Source of the DNA: Ignavibacteriota bacterium
GTDB lineage: Bacteria; Bacteroidota; Ignavibacteria; Tepidaquicellales; Tepidaquicellaceae
Assembly (NCBI GenBank): GCA_016218085.1
Contig: JACREY010000020.1
Coordinates: forward strand, 1 to 64,000
Direction of reading: 5' to 3'
DNA: 64,000 nt
Shown here: positions 42,882 to 51,390 of the stretch, piece after piece
How positions within the stretch are numbered: the stretch's first letter is position 1
How the letters are laid out: each line of letters begins with the position of its first letter
Notes under the pieces: model-generated
What the model saw: the letters and a program-made list of their open reading frames with translations, nothing else
What the model was told of the DNA's origin: nothing
The model's database searches: none
Translations under genes and position numbers: made by a program

Positions 42882-45797
42882 ATGAAAAAAATATTATTCT
42901 TCATTCTGATATTTGCTTATACTGCCTGTGCGCAGGATTTGACAAAGTATGTTAATCCGTTTATCGGCACGGGAGGACACGGTCACACATATCCCGGAGC
43001 TGTTATGCCGTTCGGAATGGTTCAACTTAGTCCCGATACAAGACTCGAAGGCTGGGACGGCTGCTCGGGCTATCATTATTCCGATAATGTGGTTTACGGT
43101 TTTTCCCATACGCATTTGAGCGGAACCGGGTGCTCGGATTACGGAGATATTTTACTGATGCCTACAATCGGAGATGTGAAATTCAAAAACAAAGAATATT
43201 CATCCGAATTTAGTCATTCAAATGAATCGGCAGCACCTGGTTTTTATTCCGTGTTTTTATCGAAATATAATATATCAGTTGAGTTGACCGCAACGAACCG
43301 TGTTGGATTTCATAGATATAAGTTTCCCGAATCGAATTCAGCTAATGTAATTCTTGATTTGGTTCACAGGGATGAAGTTTTGGAATCATCTATTCAGATT
43401 ATCGGCAATGATGAAATCTGCGGACTAAGACGCTCGAAAAACTGGGCGAAAGACCAGTTTGTATATTTCTGCATAAAATTCTCGAAGCCCTTTAAAAGAT
43501 GCGGAATTGAAGATAACGGTAAGTTGCTATCAGAGGTACTCGAAGCAAATAGCAAATCACTTAAAGCATTTGTTACATTCGATACAAAAAAAGATGAGGA
43601 AATCCTTGTGAAAGTCGGGATATCGGCAGTGAGCGTGGATGGTGCACGTTCTAGTATGATAACGGAAATTCCTGACTGGAATTTCGAAAAAGTAAAGAGC
43701 AATGCAAATTCAGTTTGGAATAAAGAACTCGGAAAAATTCTTGTCGAAGGCAGTAATGAAGACACGAAAACGATTTTCTATACAGCATTATATCACTGCA
43801 TGGTTGCCCCGAATCTGTATGCCGATGTTGACGGGAGTTACAGGGGAAGGGATTTGAAGGTGCATAAAGCGGAAGGATTCGATAATTATACTGTATTTTC
43901 ATTATGGGATACATACAGGGCAGAGCATCCTTTGCTTACAATCATTGACCAAAAGCGGACGAATGATTTTGTAAATACATTCATAGCTCAATATGAGCAG
44001 GGTGGGCTTCTTCCGGTATGGGAGCTTTCCGCAAACGAAACTTTCTGTATGATTGGTTATCACGCAGTTCCCGTGATTACGGATGCTTATGTTAAAGGCA
44101 TAAGGGGTTTTGATGAAAGGAAGGCATTCGACGCAATGAAACACAGCAGTGAAACAAACCTTTTCGGGCTTGAAAGTTACAGGAATCTCGGATATGTATC
44201 GCAGGATAAAGACCACGAATCGGTTTCAAAAACTCTTGAATACGGATATGATGACTGGTGCATAGCGCAGTATGCAAAGGAATACGGAGCCAAGGAAGAT
44301 TATAAAACGTATATCCGCAGGGCGCAGAGCTATAAAAATCTTTTTGACCCTTCGACAGGATTTATGCGCGCAAAGATAAACGGAGAGTGGTGGTTTCCGT
44401 TTGACCCAGCGGAAGTAAATAATAATTATACTGAAGCAAATGCCTGGCAGTACAGTTTTTACGTTCCTCAGGATATAAGGGGGCTTGCAAACTATTACGG
44501 AGGAAAGAAATACTTTGAACAGAAACTCGACGAGCTATTTACAACTGATTCAAAAATGTCAGGAAAGGATTTATCCGATATCACCGGTATGATAGGGCAA
44601 TATGCCCATGGAAACGAGCCTTCGCATCATATGGCATATCTTTACAATTATGTAAACGCACCCTGGAAGTCACAGAAGCTGGTGCACAAAATCCAATCAG
44701 AGTTTCACAAAAACGACCCGGACGGATTAATAGGAAATGAGGATTGCGGTCAGATGTCTGCCTGGTATGTGATGAGCGCAATGGGATTCTATCCTGTATG
44801 TCCGGGACAGTTGCAATATGCTATCGGGACACCGGTTTTCGATAAAGTGACAATTAACCTTGAAAACGGAAAACAGTTTGTGATTAAATCAGAAAATGTA
44901 GCAGAAAAAAATTATTATATACAATCCGCAAAATTAAATGACAAGGCATACAGCAAATGCTATATAAATCATTCTGACATTATGAACGGCGGTGAATTAA
45001 ATTTTATGATGGGCGAAAGAGCAAATGAAAAATGGGGAAGCGGCGACCTCGATGTTCCTCTTTCGACTATAAATGATGAGCAGATTAATCCCGTACCATT
45101 TATTGTTTCGGACAGCAGGAATTTCAAAAAGTATATGTTCATAATACTGAAGTCTATCGATGAAGATTCAAAAGTTTATTATACGCTCGACGGCTCGGAG
45201 CCGACTTTAAATTCGGATATATATACAAAACCGGTAAGACTTGACAATACCACAACAGTAAAAGCATTTGCATATAATAATGTACTCGGAAAGAGCAGGA
45301 CAATAGAAGGGAAATTCACGAAGATTCCCGAAGGAAGAAGCATAAAGTTGATTTCAGCATATAATCCCCAGTATCCCGCAAGCGGTAATGAAGCCCTGAT
45401 TGATTTTGAAAAAGGCGGAAAGAACTGGCGGCTTGGCGGCTGGCAGGGATTCCTCGGAGTGGATTTCGAGGCAATAATAGATTTGGGCAAGGTACAATAT
45501 GTTAAAAAGGTTTCACCCGAATTTCTGAGTGATGTCGGTTCCTGGATTTGTTTTCCGACGCTTATAGAGGTCGAGATTTCTGAAAACGGAAAAGATTTTG
45601 TTAAAGCAGGATTTATTCTATCCGAAGTTGATTTAAAACTAAAATCAAGAGTTGAAATCAGCAGTTACGATGTTATGATTAATAAAGACGCCAGATATTT
45701 AAAAATCAGGGCAAAGAACTACGGAAAAATGCCTGCCTGGCATCCCGGAGCAGGTGACCCGGCGTGGATATTTATTGATGAAATAGTAATTGAATGA
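42882..45797 (+). CDS. GH92 alpha-mannosidase with CHB and discoidin-like C-terminal modules
   Basis: 971 residues with a signal peptide. The GH92 N-domain opens with YVNPFIGTGGHGHTYPGAVM and GYHYSDNVVYGFSHTHLSG. The catalytic domain shows NYTEANAWQYSF (Glu518, a likely acid), YAHGNEPSHHMAYLY and GLIGNEDCGQMSAWYVMSAM. These are Ca-dependent exo-alpha-mannosidases acting on high-mannose N-glycans; alpha-1,2 is the commonest linkage, but specificity is not proved here. The C-terminus has VYYTLDGSEPTLNS (CHB-like) and a discoidin-like module ending FIDEIVIE, the same pair as the GH20 enzyme. It follows a 298-bp divergent gap with no ORF (small palindrome CCCC-TTATA-GGGG at 42655-42667). Confidence 0.95.
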   Translation: MKKILFFILIFAYTACAQDLTKYVNPFIGTGGHGHTYPGAVMPFGMVQLSPDTRLEGWDGCSGYHYSDNVVYGFSHTHLSGTGCSDYGDILLMPTIGDVKFKNKEYSSEFSHSNESAAPGFYSVFLSKYNISVELTATNRVGFHRYKFPESNSANVILDLVHRDEVLESSIQIIGNDEICGLRRSKNWAKDQFVYFCIKFSKPFKRCGIEDNGKLLSEVLEANSKSLKAFVTFDTKKDEEILVKVGISAVSVDGARSSMITEIPDWNFEKVKSNANSVWNKELGKILVEGSNEDTKTIFYTALYHCMVAPNLYADVDGSYRGRDLKVHKAEGFDNYTVFSLWDTYRAEHPLLTIIDQKRTNDFVNTFIAQYEQGGLLPVWELSANETFCMIGYHAVPVITDAYVKGIRGFDERKAFDAMKHSSETNLFGLESYRNLGYVSQDKDHESVSKTLEYGYDDWCIAQYAKEYGAKEDYKTYIRRAQSYKNLFDPSTGFMRAKINGEWWFPFDPAEVNNNYTEANAWQYSFYVPQDIRGLANYYGGKKYFEQKLDELFTTDSKMSGKDLSDITGMIGQYAHGNEPSHHMAYLYNYVNAPWKSQKLVHKIQSEFHKNDPDGLIGNEDCGQMSAWYVMSAMGFYPVCPGQLQYAIGTPVFDKVTINLENGKQFVIKSENVAEKNYYIQSAKLNDKAYSKCYINHSDIMNGGELNFMMGERANEKWGSGDLDVPLSTINDEQINPVPFIVSDSRNFKKYMFIILKSIDEDSKVYYTLDGSEPTLNSDIYTKPVRLDNTTTVKAFAYNNVLGKSRTIEGKFTKIPEGRSIKLISAYNPQYPASGNEALIDFEKGGKNWRLGGWQGFLGVDFEAIIDLGKVQYVKKVSPEFLSDVGSWICFPTLIEVEISENGKDFVKAGFILSEVDLKLKSRVEISSYDVMINKDARYLKIRAKNYGKMPAWHPGAGDPAWIFIDEIVIE

Positions 45798-45828
45798 TTT
45801 TTTATAAATTAATTTTTACAAGATTAAC

Positions 45829-45859
45829 AAAACCCGTCTGAAAAAATCAGACGGGTTTT
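45829..45859. terminator. Bidirectional Rho-independent terminator
   Basis: A 13-bp stem AAAACCCGTCTGA/TCAGACGGGTTTT with a 5-nt A loop sits between the convergent GH92 and FadL-like genes, with a T run on the plus strand. Confidence 0.93.
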
Positions 45860-45869
45860 TTATAAAAAA

Positions 45870-47423
45870 TCAGAACATATAAGTAAGAGAAATATGTCCG
45901 AGCAGGTTCTGCAGTGATGATTCACTGTTATTATACTCTGTTGCGACCTGATGCGGATTTGTACCAGTAACAGTATTCTTTAATCCGTATTCAAGAGTCA
46001 TATCGAGTGTCAACTGCTTGATAAGGTCATAACTGCAACCGGTCATAATGTGATGCTCGAGAATAGCAGGCATAATCGGAATAATTGTTTCTTCGGGTAT
46101 CGGGTTCTGGCTGTATGAATATCCTGCTCTTAATGTAAGCACTTTGCTTATATCATATTCACCGCCGAATTTCAGGATAATTGCATCTTTCCATTTCATC
46201 GGGAATTCCACGATAAGAGCGTCACTGCCCGGAGTTCCGTTTACAAGCATTTTATTAATATTTGAGTTCGTGCCGTTTGTAAGTGTAAGAGTCATTTTTT
46301 CAAATGCCTTTGACCAGTTAAGCCATTCGAAATCGAACCCCAGTCTGAGTTTCGGCATAGGTGAATACATAAAACCCAATCCTGCTGACTGAGGAGTCTT
46401 GAATTCATTATTAACGTCATAGTTAGCAACGAATCCTGCGTAAGGATTTATTCCGTTTGCGGCAAAAAGAGCGGCTACTAATTTCGCTGCTGAATCGAGA
46501 GAAATGTGATACACGTTCACGAGGTTTTGAGCAGCAACGCCTGATGCTTCGCTAAACTGTGAAGACATATCCATAGTAGCGCTGCCGTTTTTGTAATTAA
46601 GCGGTACGGACAAGGTGTAGCTTGCACCGACAGAAAATTTATCACTGCATTTATAAGCAAAACCGATTTTTCCTCCGAATGTATAGGATTTAAGGTTTGT
46701 CATTTCCGCAAATGCGGTTAATTCCTTATATCCCAAGCCAACCGGCTTTGGGTCAGAAAAATACTTTGCATAAGTGGTCATTCCCATCGATGTCATTAAA
46801 TTACCTTTTAAAAACGACGGAGGAAGGCTGAACGGCTGGGAGAGTTCGAGTGTCGAATAAACGAATTCACCTGTAACACCTACTGAAAACTGTGGTGTAA
46901 TCAAAAATGAACCTGAAATTACGCTTTCTATGATGGCAAAGCGTGAGCGGTAAACCTGCTCCTGATAATTAGTACTGAAAGAGGGATTTGCAAAGAGCTG
47001 ATGCTTGAATTTACCTTCTGTTCCCATACCGCCGGTAGTGAACACTCCTGCGCCGAGAGTAAACTTACTGTCCTTAAAATTATGTACGTATGACAGACTC
47101 GGCATTACATAAAGCATTTTGTCGCCGTCAGCATCGTTTAAAACTGTTGCGGTAGTATTTCCGTTTGCATCCTTCACATAATTTTTGAAGTGTGTAATCG
47201 GCACCATGAAAATTGCATTTGCATTTAAAACGGGTTTTCTGATGAAAGACATTCCTGCGGGATTGGTAAGCATTGTCGAAGGATTATCGAAAAATCCGAT
47301 TGAAACTCCTCCGCGTCCCGTCGAGCGTGTGTTGTAATCTATCGCCCTTGTTCCATCCTGCGGAAAAGCTGCAGTATAGAAAACGATGAAAAACGAAAAA
47401 AGCAGTAAAGATTTTTTAATCAT
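45870..47423 (-). CDS. OmpP1/FadL/TodX family outer-membrane transporter
   Basis: 517 residues. A signal peptide (LLLFSFFIVFYTAAFPQ) is followed by the family opening TRSTGRGGVSIGFFDNPSTM with NPAGMSF, the FadL N-terminal hatch region. The rest is a long beta-barrel with VRAGYSYSQNPIPE-type strands (LTLRAGYSYSQNPIPEETI) and ends in SLTYMF with C-terminal Phe. Members carry fatty acids or other hydrophobic molecules through the outer membrane. Substrate here is unknown. Single gene. Confidence 0.9.
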   Translation of the reverse strand: MIKKSLLLFSFFIVFYTAAFPQDGTRAIDYNTRSTGRGGVSIGFFDNPSTMLTNPAGMSFIRKPVLNANAIFMVPITHFKNYVKDANGNTTATVLNDADGDKMLYVMPSLSYVHNFKDSKFTLGAGVFTTGGMGTEGKFKHQLFANPSFSTNYQEQVYRSRFAIIESVISGSFLITPQFSVGVTGEFVYSTLELSQPFSLPPSFLKGNLMTSMGMTTYAKYFSDPKPVGLGYKELTAFAEMTNLKSYTFGGKIGFAYKCSDKFSVGASYTLSVPLNYKNGSATMDMSSQFSEASGVAAQNLVNVYHISLDSAAKLVAALFAANGINPYAGFVANYDVNNEFKTPQSAGLGFMYSPMPKLRLGFDFEWLNWSKAFEKMTLTLTNGTNSNINKMLVNGTPGSDALIVEFPMKWKDAIILKFGGEYDISKVLTLRAGYSYSQNPIPEETIIPIMPAILEHHIMTGCSYDLIKQLTLDMTLEYGLKNTVTGTNPHQVATEYNNSESSLQNLLGHISLTYMF

Positions 47424-47541
47424 ACCTGTTCTTTGGTTAATTAATAAAAAATATGAATTAGTATTACTGTATTTACTAAATTGAAAAACCGAATTAAAAA
47501 AATTACAGAATCGTTTTTTTCCTCCGAAAGAAAAGATTTTG

Positions 47542-47922
47542 TTATTTGTTCATTCCAAGGTACATACCGCCGAAATAAGGCACCAGCCAGACAATCCAGA
47601 CAAAGATACTGTATTTGTGAAATTCCTTTTTGGATTTCTCACTGCCTTTTTTGATAACCAGTGTAGCCCAGACTGCGTGAATCAGCATAAGCCACAGGGC
47701 AATCTGCCCGGTGAATGTATGCGGTTCAAGAATATTAAACGGACCTGTCGCGAGCTGGTGCATAAACCAGGTACCATGAATGTCAAAAAAAAAGCCAATC
47801 CAGAAACAGACAACGTGCCATTTTTTAAGGTAATGTGAATATCTTTCAGACCAGATGCCAAGGGAATAAAAGACAAGCGCCAGAGTAATTAAAATGATTG
47901 AAAAAATAACTTTTACGGGCAA
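47542..47922 (-). CDS. TIGR03987/HsmA-like small membrane protein
   Basis: 126 residues with four predicted membrane helices. The conserved-looking part is WHVVCFWIGFFFDIHGTWFM, followed by FTGQIALWLMLIHAVWATLV and HKYSIFVWIVWLVPYFGGM. The several His and Trp residues in the helices suggest possible metal or heme contact, not shown. It resembles the TIGR03987/HsmA group, whose role is not well known. The start is TTG. It is divergent from the M49 peptidase gene. Confidence 0.7.
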   Translation of the reverse strand: MPVKVIFSIILITLALVFYSLGIWSERYSHYLKKWHVVCFWIGFFFDIHGTWFMHQLATGPFNILEPHTFTGQIALWLMLIHAVWATLVIKKGSEKSKKEFHKYSIFVWIVWLVPYFGGMYLGMNK

Positions 47923-48080
47923 ATTGTTTATTTTTGAATTTTAAAGGCAAATTATTCAATAATTTCATAATTTTATGCGACTTATTCAACTTAATTTTTT
48001 TACTCTCAATATACAGTCATATTGCAATTTAATAATTCAAAATAATAAATTATTTTGTTTTAAATTAATTTTCAAATAAT

Positions 48081-49694
48081 ATGATTAAAAAATTTGTTCT
48101 GATAATAATTTTACTAACAATTATGTTTAGCAGTTCATCAAACTCACAGGTAAGTGTTTCCGATAAACTTAAAATGTACAAGGAGGTAACACTAACTGCA
48201 GACCTGTCTTTTCTTTCTGAAAAAGAAAAGCAGATTATTCCCAAGCTGTATGAAGTAGCTATTATTATGGATGAAATATACTGGATACAGGCATACGGGG
48301 ACAGGGAACAGCTTATGAAAATGAATTTTACAGAAGATGAAAAGAAATTCCTCGAAATAAATTACGGTCCGTGGGAAAGACTGAATAACGACATTTCGTT
48401 TTTAAAGGAGTTTGGACCGAAACCCGACGGTGCAAACTTCTATCCAACCGATATGACCAAGGAAGAATTTGAAAAACTGAACCACAAAGATAAAAAAAGC
48501 CAGTACACTATTCTTGTAAGGGAAAAAGACGGAAGTATGAAAGTAGTTCCGTATTCAATCGCTTATAAAGAAAAGCTGTCGAAAGCAGTAAAGATTCTTA
48601 AAGAAGTTGCCGAACTCTCCGAAGACAAAGATTTTAAAAAGTACATTACTCTCAGGGCGGAAGCTTTTATGACTGATAACTATCAGCCGAGTGATTTTGC
48701 CTGGATGGATATGAAAAGTTCAAATATAGATTTTGTGGCAGGACCGATAGAAAACTACGAAGACAAGCTTTTCGGATATAAAACAGCATTCGAATCTTTT
48801 ATACTCGTAAAAGACCCCGAATGGAGCAAGAAGCTTGCCAAGTTCACCGCTATGCTGCCCGTACTGCAGGGAGGGCTTCCCGTGGAAGATGCTTACAAAA
48901 AGGAAGTTCCGAGCACGGAATCCGATATGAATGTGTATTACGCACTGTATTATGCGGGTGACTGCAATTCGGGAAGCAAAACCATTGCTATAAACCTGCC
49001 GAATGATGAAGAAGTACAGCTTAAAAAGGGCTCGCGCAGACTTCAGCTTAAAAATTCTATGCAGGCAAAATTCGAAAATATAATGCTTCCTATTTCAAAC
49101 CTGCTGATTTCTCCTGAACAGAGGAAATACGTTAAGTTTGAGCCGTTCTTCGAAAACGTAACCTTTCACGAAGTTGCTCACGGGCTGGGGATAAAAAATA
49201 CTCTGGACGGGAAGGGAACTGTAAGGGATGCTCTTAAAGAAGTTTACGGAGCGCTGGAAGAACGAAAAGCCGATATTCTCGGGCTTTACCTGGTGACTAA
49301 ACTTTATGAAATGGGCGAACTGAGCACAGGCGAAGTTATGGATAATTATGTAACATTTCTTGCGGGAATATTCCGCTCGTGCAGGTTTGGCGCGGCATCT
49401 GCGCACGGCAAGGCAAATATGATGCAGTTTGAATATTTCAAAAAAGCAGGCGCATTCAACAGGAGCGATGACGGATTATACAGTGTAAATTTCGATAAGA
49501 TGAAAGACGCCGTGAAAGAATCCGTAAAGCTGATTTTAAAACTTCAGGGAGACGGTGACTATAAAACTTCAAAGGAACTTATCGAAAAAGACGGTATGAT
49601 AAAACCCGAACTTCAGAAAGACCTCGACAGGATAAACTCTGCGGGAATACCCGTTGATATAGTATTTACGGCAGGACTGAATGTGAAATTTTAA
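48081..49694 (+). CDS. M49-like zinc peptidase (DPP III family) with short HEXXH motif
   Basis: 537 residues with a signal peptide (FVLIIILLTIMFSSSSNSQ). The zinc site is His363-Glu364-x-x-His367 in TFHEVAHGLGIKN, and the second motif Glu393-Glu394 is in ALEERKADILGLYL, as in dipeptidyl peptidase III (E-E-x-x-A-D). Most M49 enzymes have a six-residue HEXXGH motif; this has the five-residue HEXXH form reported in a few bacterial DPP III. It likely removes dipeptides from peptide N-termini in the periplasm. Single gene with its own terminator. Confidence 0.87.
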   Translation: MIKKFVLIIILLTIMFSSSSNSQVSVSDKLKMYKEVTLTADLSFLSEKEKQIIPKLYEVAIIMDEIYWIQAYGDREQLMKMNFTEDEKKFLEINYGPWERLNNDISFLKEFGPKPDGANFYPTDMTKEEFEKLNHKDKKSQYTILVREKDGSMKVVPYSIAYKEKLSKAVKILKEVAELSEDKDFKKYITLRAEAFMTDNYQPSDFAWMDMKSSNIDFVAGPIENYEDKLFGYKTAFESFILVKDPEWSKKLAKFTAMLPVLQGGLPVEDAYKKEVPSTESDMNVYYALYYAGDCNSGSKTIAINLPNDEEVQLKKGSRRLQLKNSMQAKFENIMLPISNLLISPEQRKYVKFEPFFENVTFHEVAHGLGIKNTLDGKGTVRDALKEVYGALEERKADILGLYLVTKLYEMGELSTGEVMDNYVTFLAGIFRSCRFGAASAHGKANMMQFEYFKKAGAFNRSDDGLYSVNFDKMKDAVKESVKLILKLQGDGDYKTSKELIEKDGMIKPELQKDLDRINSAGIPVDIVFTAGLNVKF

Positions 49695-49716
49695 ATTTGA
49701 TAATTAATAATAAAAG

Positions 49717-49746
49717 TGCTTCGCTCAATGATTATTGAGCGGAGCA
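49717..49746 (+). terminator. Rho-independent terminator of the M49-like gene
   Basis: A 13-bp stem TGCTTCGCTCAAT/ATTGAGCGGAGCA with one G-U pair and loop GATT is followed by six T. It lies 22 bp after the stop. Confidence 0.9.
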
Positions 49747-49831
49747 TTTTTTGTATATGCTTCATATTAAATATTATATCTTGAATTTCATTCAATAAGA
49801 TTATAAGTTTAAGAAAATATAATTACACCTG

Positions 49832-51388
49832 ATGGCAAAAAGTATATTGTTTTTTCTGTTGTTTCTGATTTTTACATCTGTTTTTATTCCTGATTTATAT
49901 TCACAGAAAGTCGAGAATCTCGGGGAAAACGTGAATACGGATATAGATGAACTTGCTCCTGTAATTTCACAGGACGGAAAGACGCTTTATTTTATCAGGA
50001 GCCGGTTCAAACAGGGAAAAGGGTTTGTACAGGAGTCGTGGTATTCCGATATAGATGCCACCGGATACTGCAATACTGCAAAAAAGCTGAAACTCCCGTT
50101 CAGTAGGCCTGATACAAAATGCCAGGTGGTATCGGTTACGGCAGACGGAAGTGTGGTGCTGGCGGCGTTGAATGAAAAAGACACACTGAATAATATTAAC
50201 GGATTATACCTTTCGCATAAATATTCTGACGGCTGGGATAATCCCGAAAGAATTAATATTCTGAACTTCGGTACTTTTATCGGTGATACAAAAAACTGGG
50301 GAGTTCACCTGGCTGAGAACGGAAAAATTTTATTCATCTATAAAAGCGTTTCAAAAGATAATCCTTTCAACGAGATTTTTGTATCGTTTTTGAAAAATGA
50401 TACACTTTGGTCCGAGCCGGCAAAGCTAAGCGGTAATGTGAATTTAAAAAGCGGAGTTCAGGGGAATTTTGCTCCGTTTCTTGCACCTGATGATGTTACT
50501 TTGTTTTTTGCCAGTGACAGGAAAGGGGGATTCGGTTCATCGGATTTATATATGTGCAAGAGACTGGACAATTCCTGGCTCAGGTGGAGCGACCCTGTAA
50601 ATCTTGGAGAGCTTATAAATTCGGATGAATGGGAAGGGTATTTCTTCATTTCTCCGGATGGCAAGTACGGTTATTTTGTATCGGGTAACAAAACAATCGG
50701 CGATAATGATATTTTCAGGTTTAAATTCGAACCGAGTTTCCTTCCAAAGCCGATTGTAGTTGTAACAGGGAAGATTTCAGATGCAAAGAATTCCGAACTC
50801 ATTCCCGCTGAAATCAGCTTTGAATCCGCAACCGACAGGACGCATAAATATTATGCAAAATTTTATCCTGAAAAAAAGAAGTTCCGGCTCGTAGTCCCGG
50901 GAGGGAAAAAGTACAAGCTTAAAGTAACATCGCCGGGGTACATAAACTATACAGGTACAGTGGACTATTTATCGGTGAATACTTACAAGGAAATAAAATA
51001 CGACATTGCGCTTAAGGAAAAAACGATAGTGGAAGCAGTAGAAGAGCCGGAAGTGATTACGCTCGATAATATTTATTTTGATTTCGGCAAATCGGATATA
51101 AAGAAAGAATCCTATCCGGAGCTTGACAAGATTGTAAGACTGCTTTTTGAAAATTCAGGAATAAGAATAGAAATTTTTGCCCACACGGACAATGTCGGTT
51201 CTGACGATTACAATTTAAAGCTTTCTCAGTCGAGGGCTGAATCCGTTTTAAGTTATCTTGTATCAAACGGGATTCAGGAAAGCAGGCTGACAGCAAAAGG
51301 ATTCGGGAGCTCGAAACCTGTGGCAGACAACAACACCGAACAGGGCAGGCAGAAAAACAGAAGGGTTGAATTTAAAATAATAAAATAA
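49832..51388 (+). CDS. OmpA family protein with PD40-type repeats
   Basis: 518 residues. A signal peptide precedes a region of WD40/PD40-type repeats (ELAPVISQDGKTLYFIRSR, FAPFLAPDDVTLFFASDR, EGYFFISPDGKYGYFVSG). A CarboxypepD_reg-like segment follows (~310-390), and the C-terminal ~110 residues are the OmpA peptidoglycan-binding domain (YFDFGKSDIKKES, EIFAHTDNVGSDDYN, LSQSRAESVLSYL, GRQKNRRVEF). It anchors the outer membrane to the wall. This domain order is common in Bacteroidota. The next gene begins 2 bp after the stop. Confidence 0.9.
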   Translation: MAKSILFFLLFLIFTSVFIPDLYSQKVENLGENVNTDIDELAPVISQDGKTLYFIRSRFKQGKGFVQESWYSDIDATGYCNTAKKLKLPFSRPDTKCQVVSVTADGSVVLAALNEKDTLNNINGLYLSHKYSDGWDNPERINILNFGTFIGDTKNWGVHLAENGKILFIYKSVSKDNPFNEIFVSFLKNDTLWSEPAKLSGNVNLKSGVQGNFAPFLAPDDVTLFFASDRKGGFGSSDLYMCKRLDNSWLRWSDPVNLGELINSDEWEGYFFISPDGKYGYFVSGNKTIGDNDIFRFKFEPSFLPKPIVVVTGKISDAKNSELIPAEISFESATDRTHKYYAKFYPEKKKFRLVVPGGKKYKLKVTSPGYINYTGTVDYLSVNTYKEIKYDIALKEKTIVEAVEEPEVITLDNIYFDFGKSDIKKESYPELDKIVRLLFENSGIRIEIFAHTDNVGSDDYNLKLSQSRAESVLSYLVSNGIQESRLTAKGFGSSKPVADNNTEQGRQKNRRVEFKIIK

Positions 51389-51390
51389 AA

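Noticed and set aside
43394-43765. 123-aa antisense ORF within the GH92 gene
   Set aside because: Ser/Leu/Phe-rich shadow of conserved GH92 sequence; no support.
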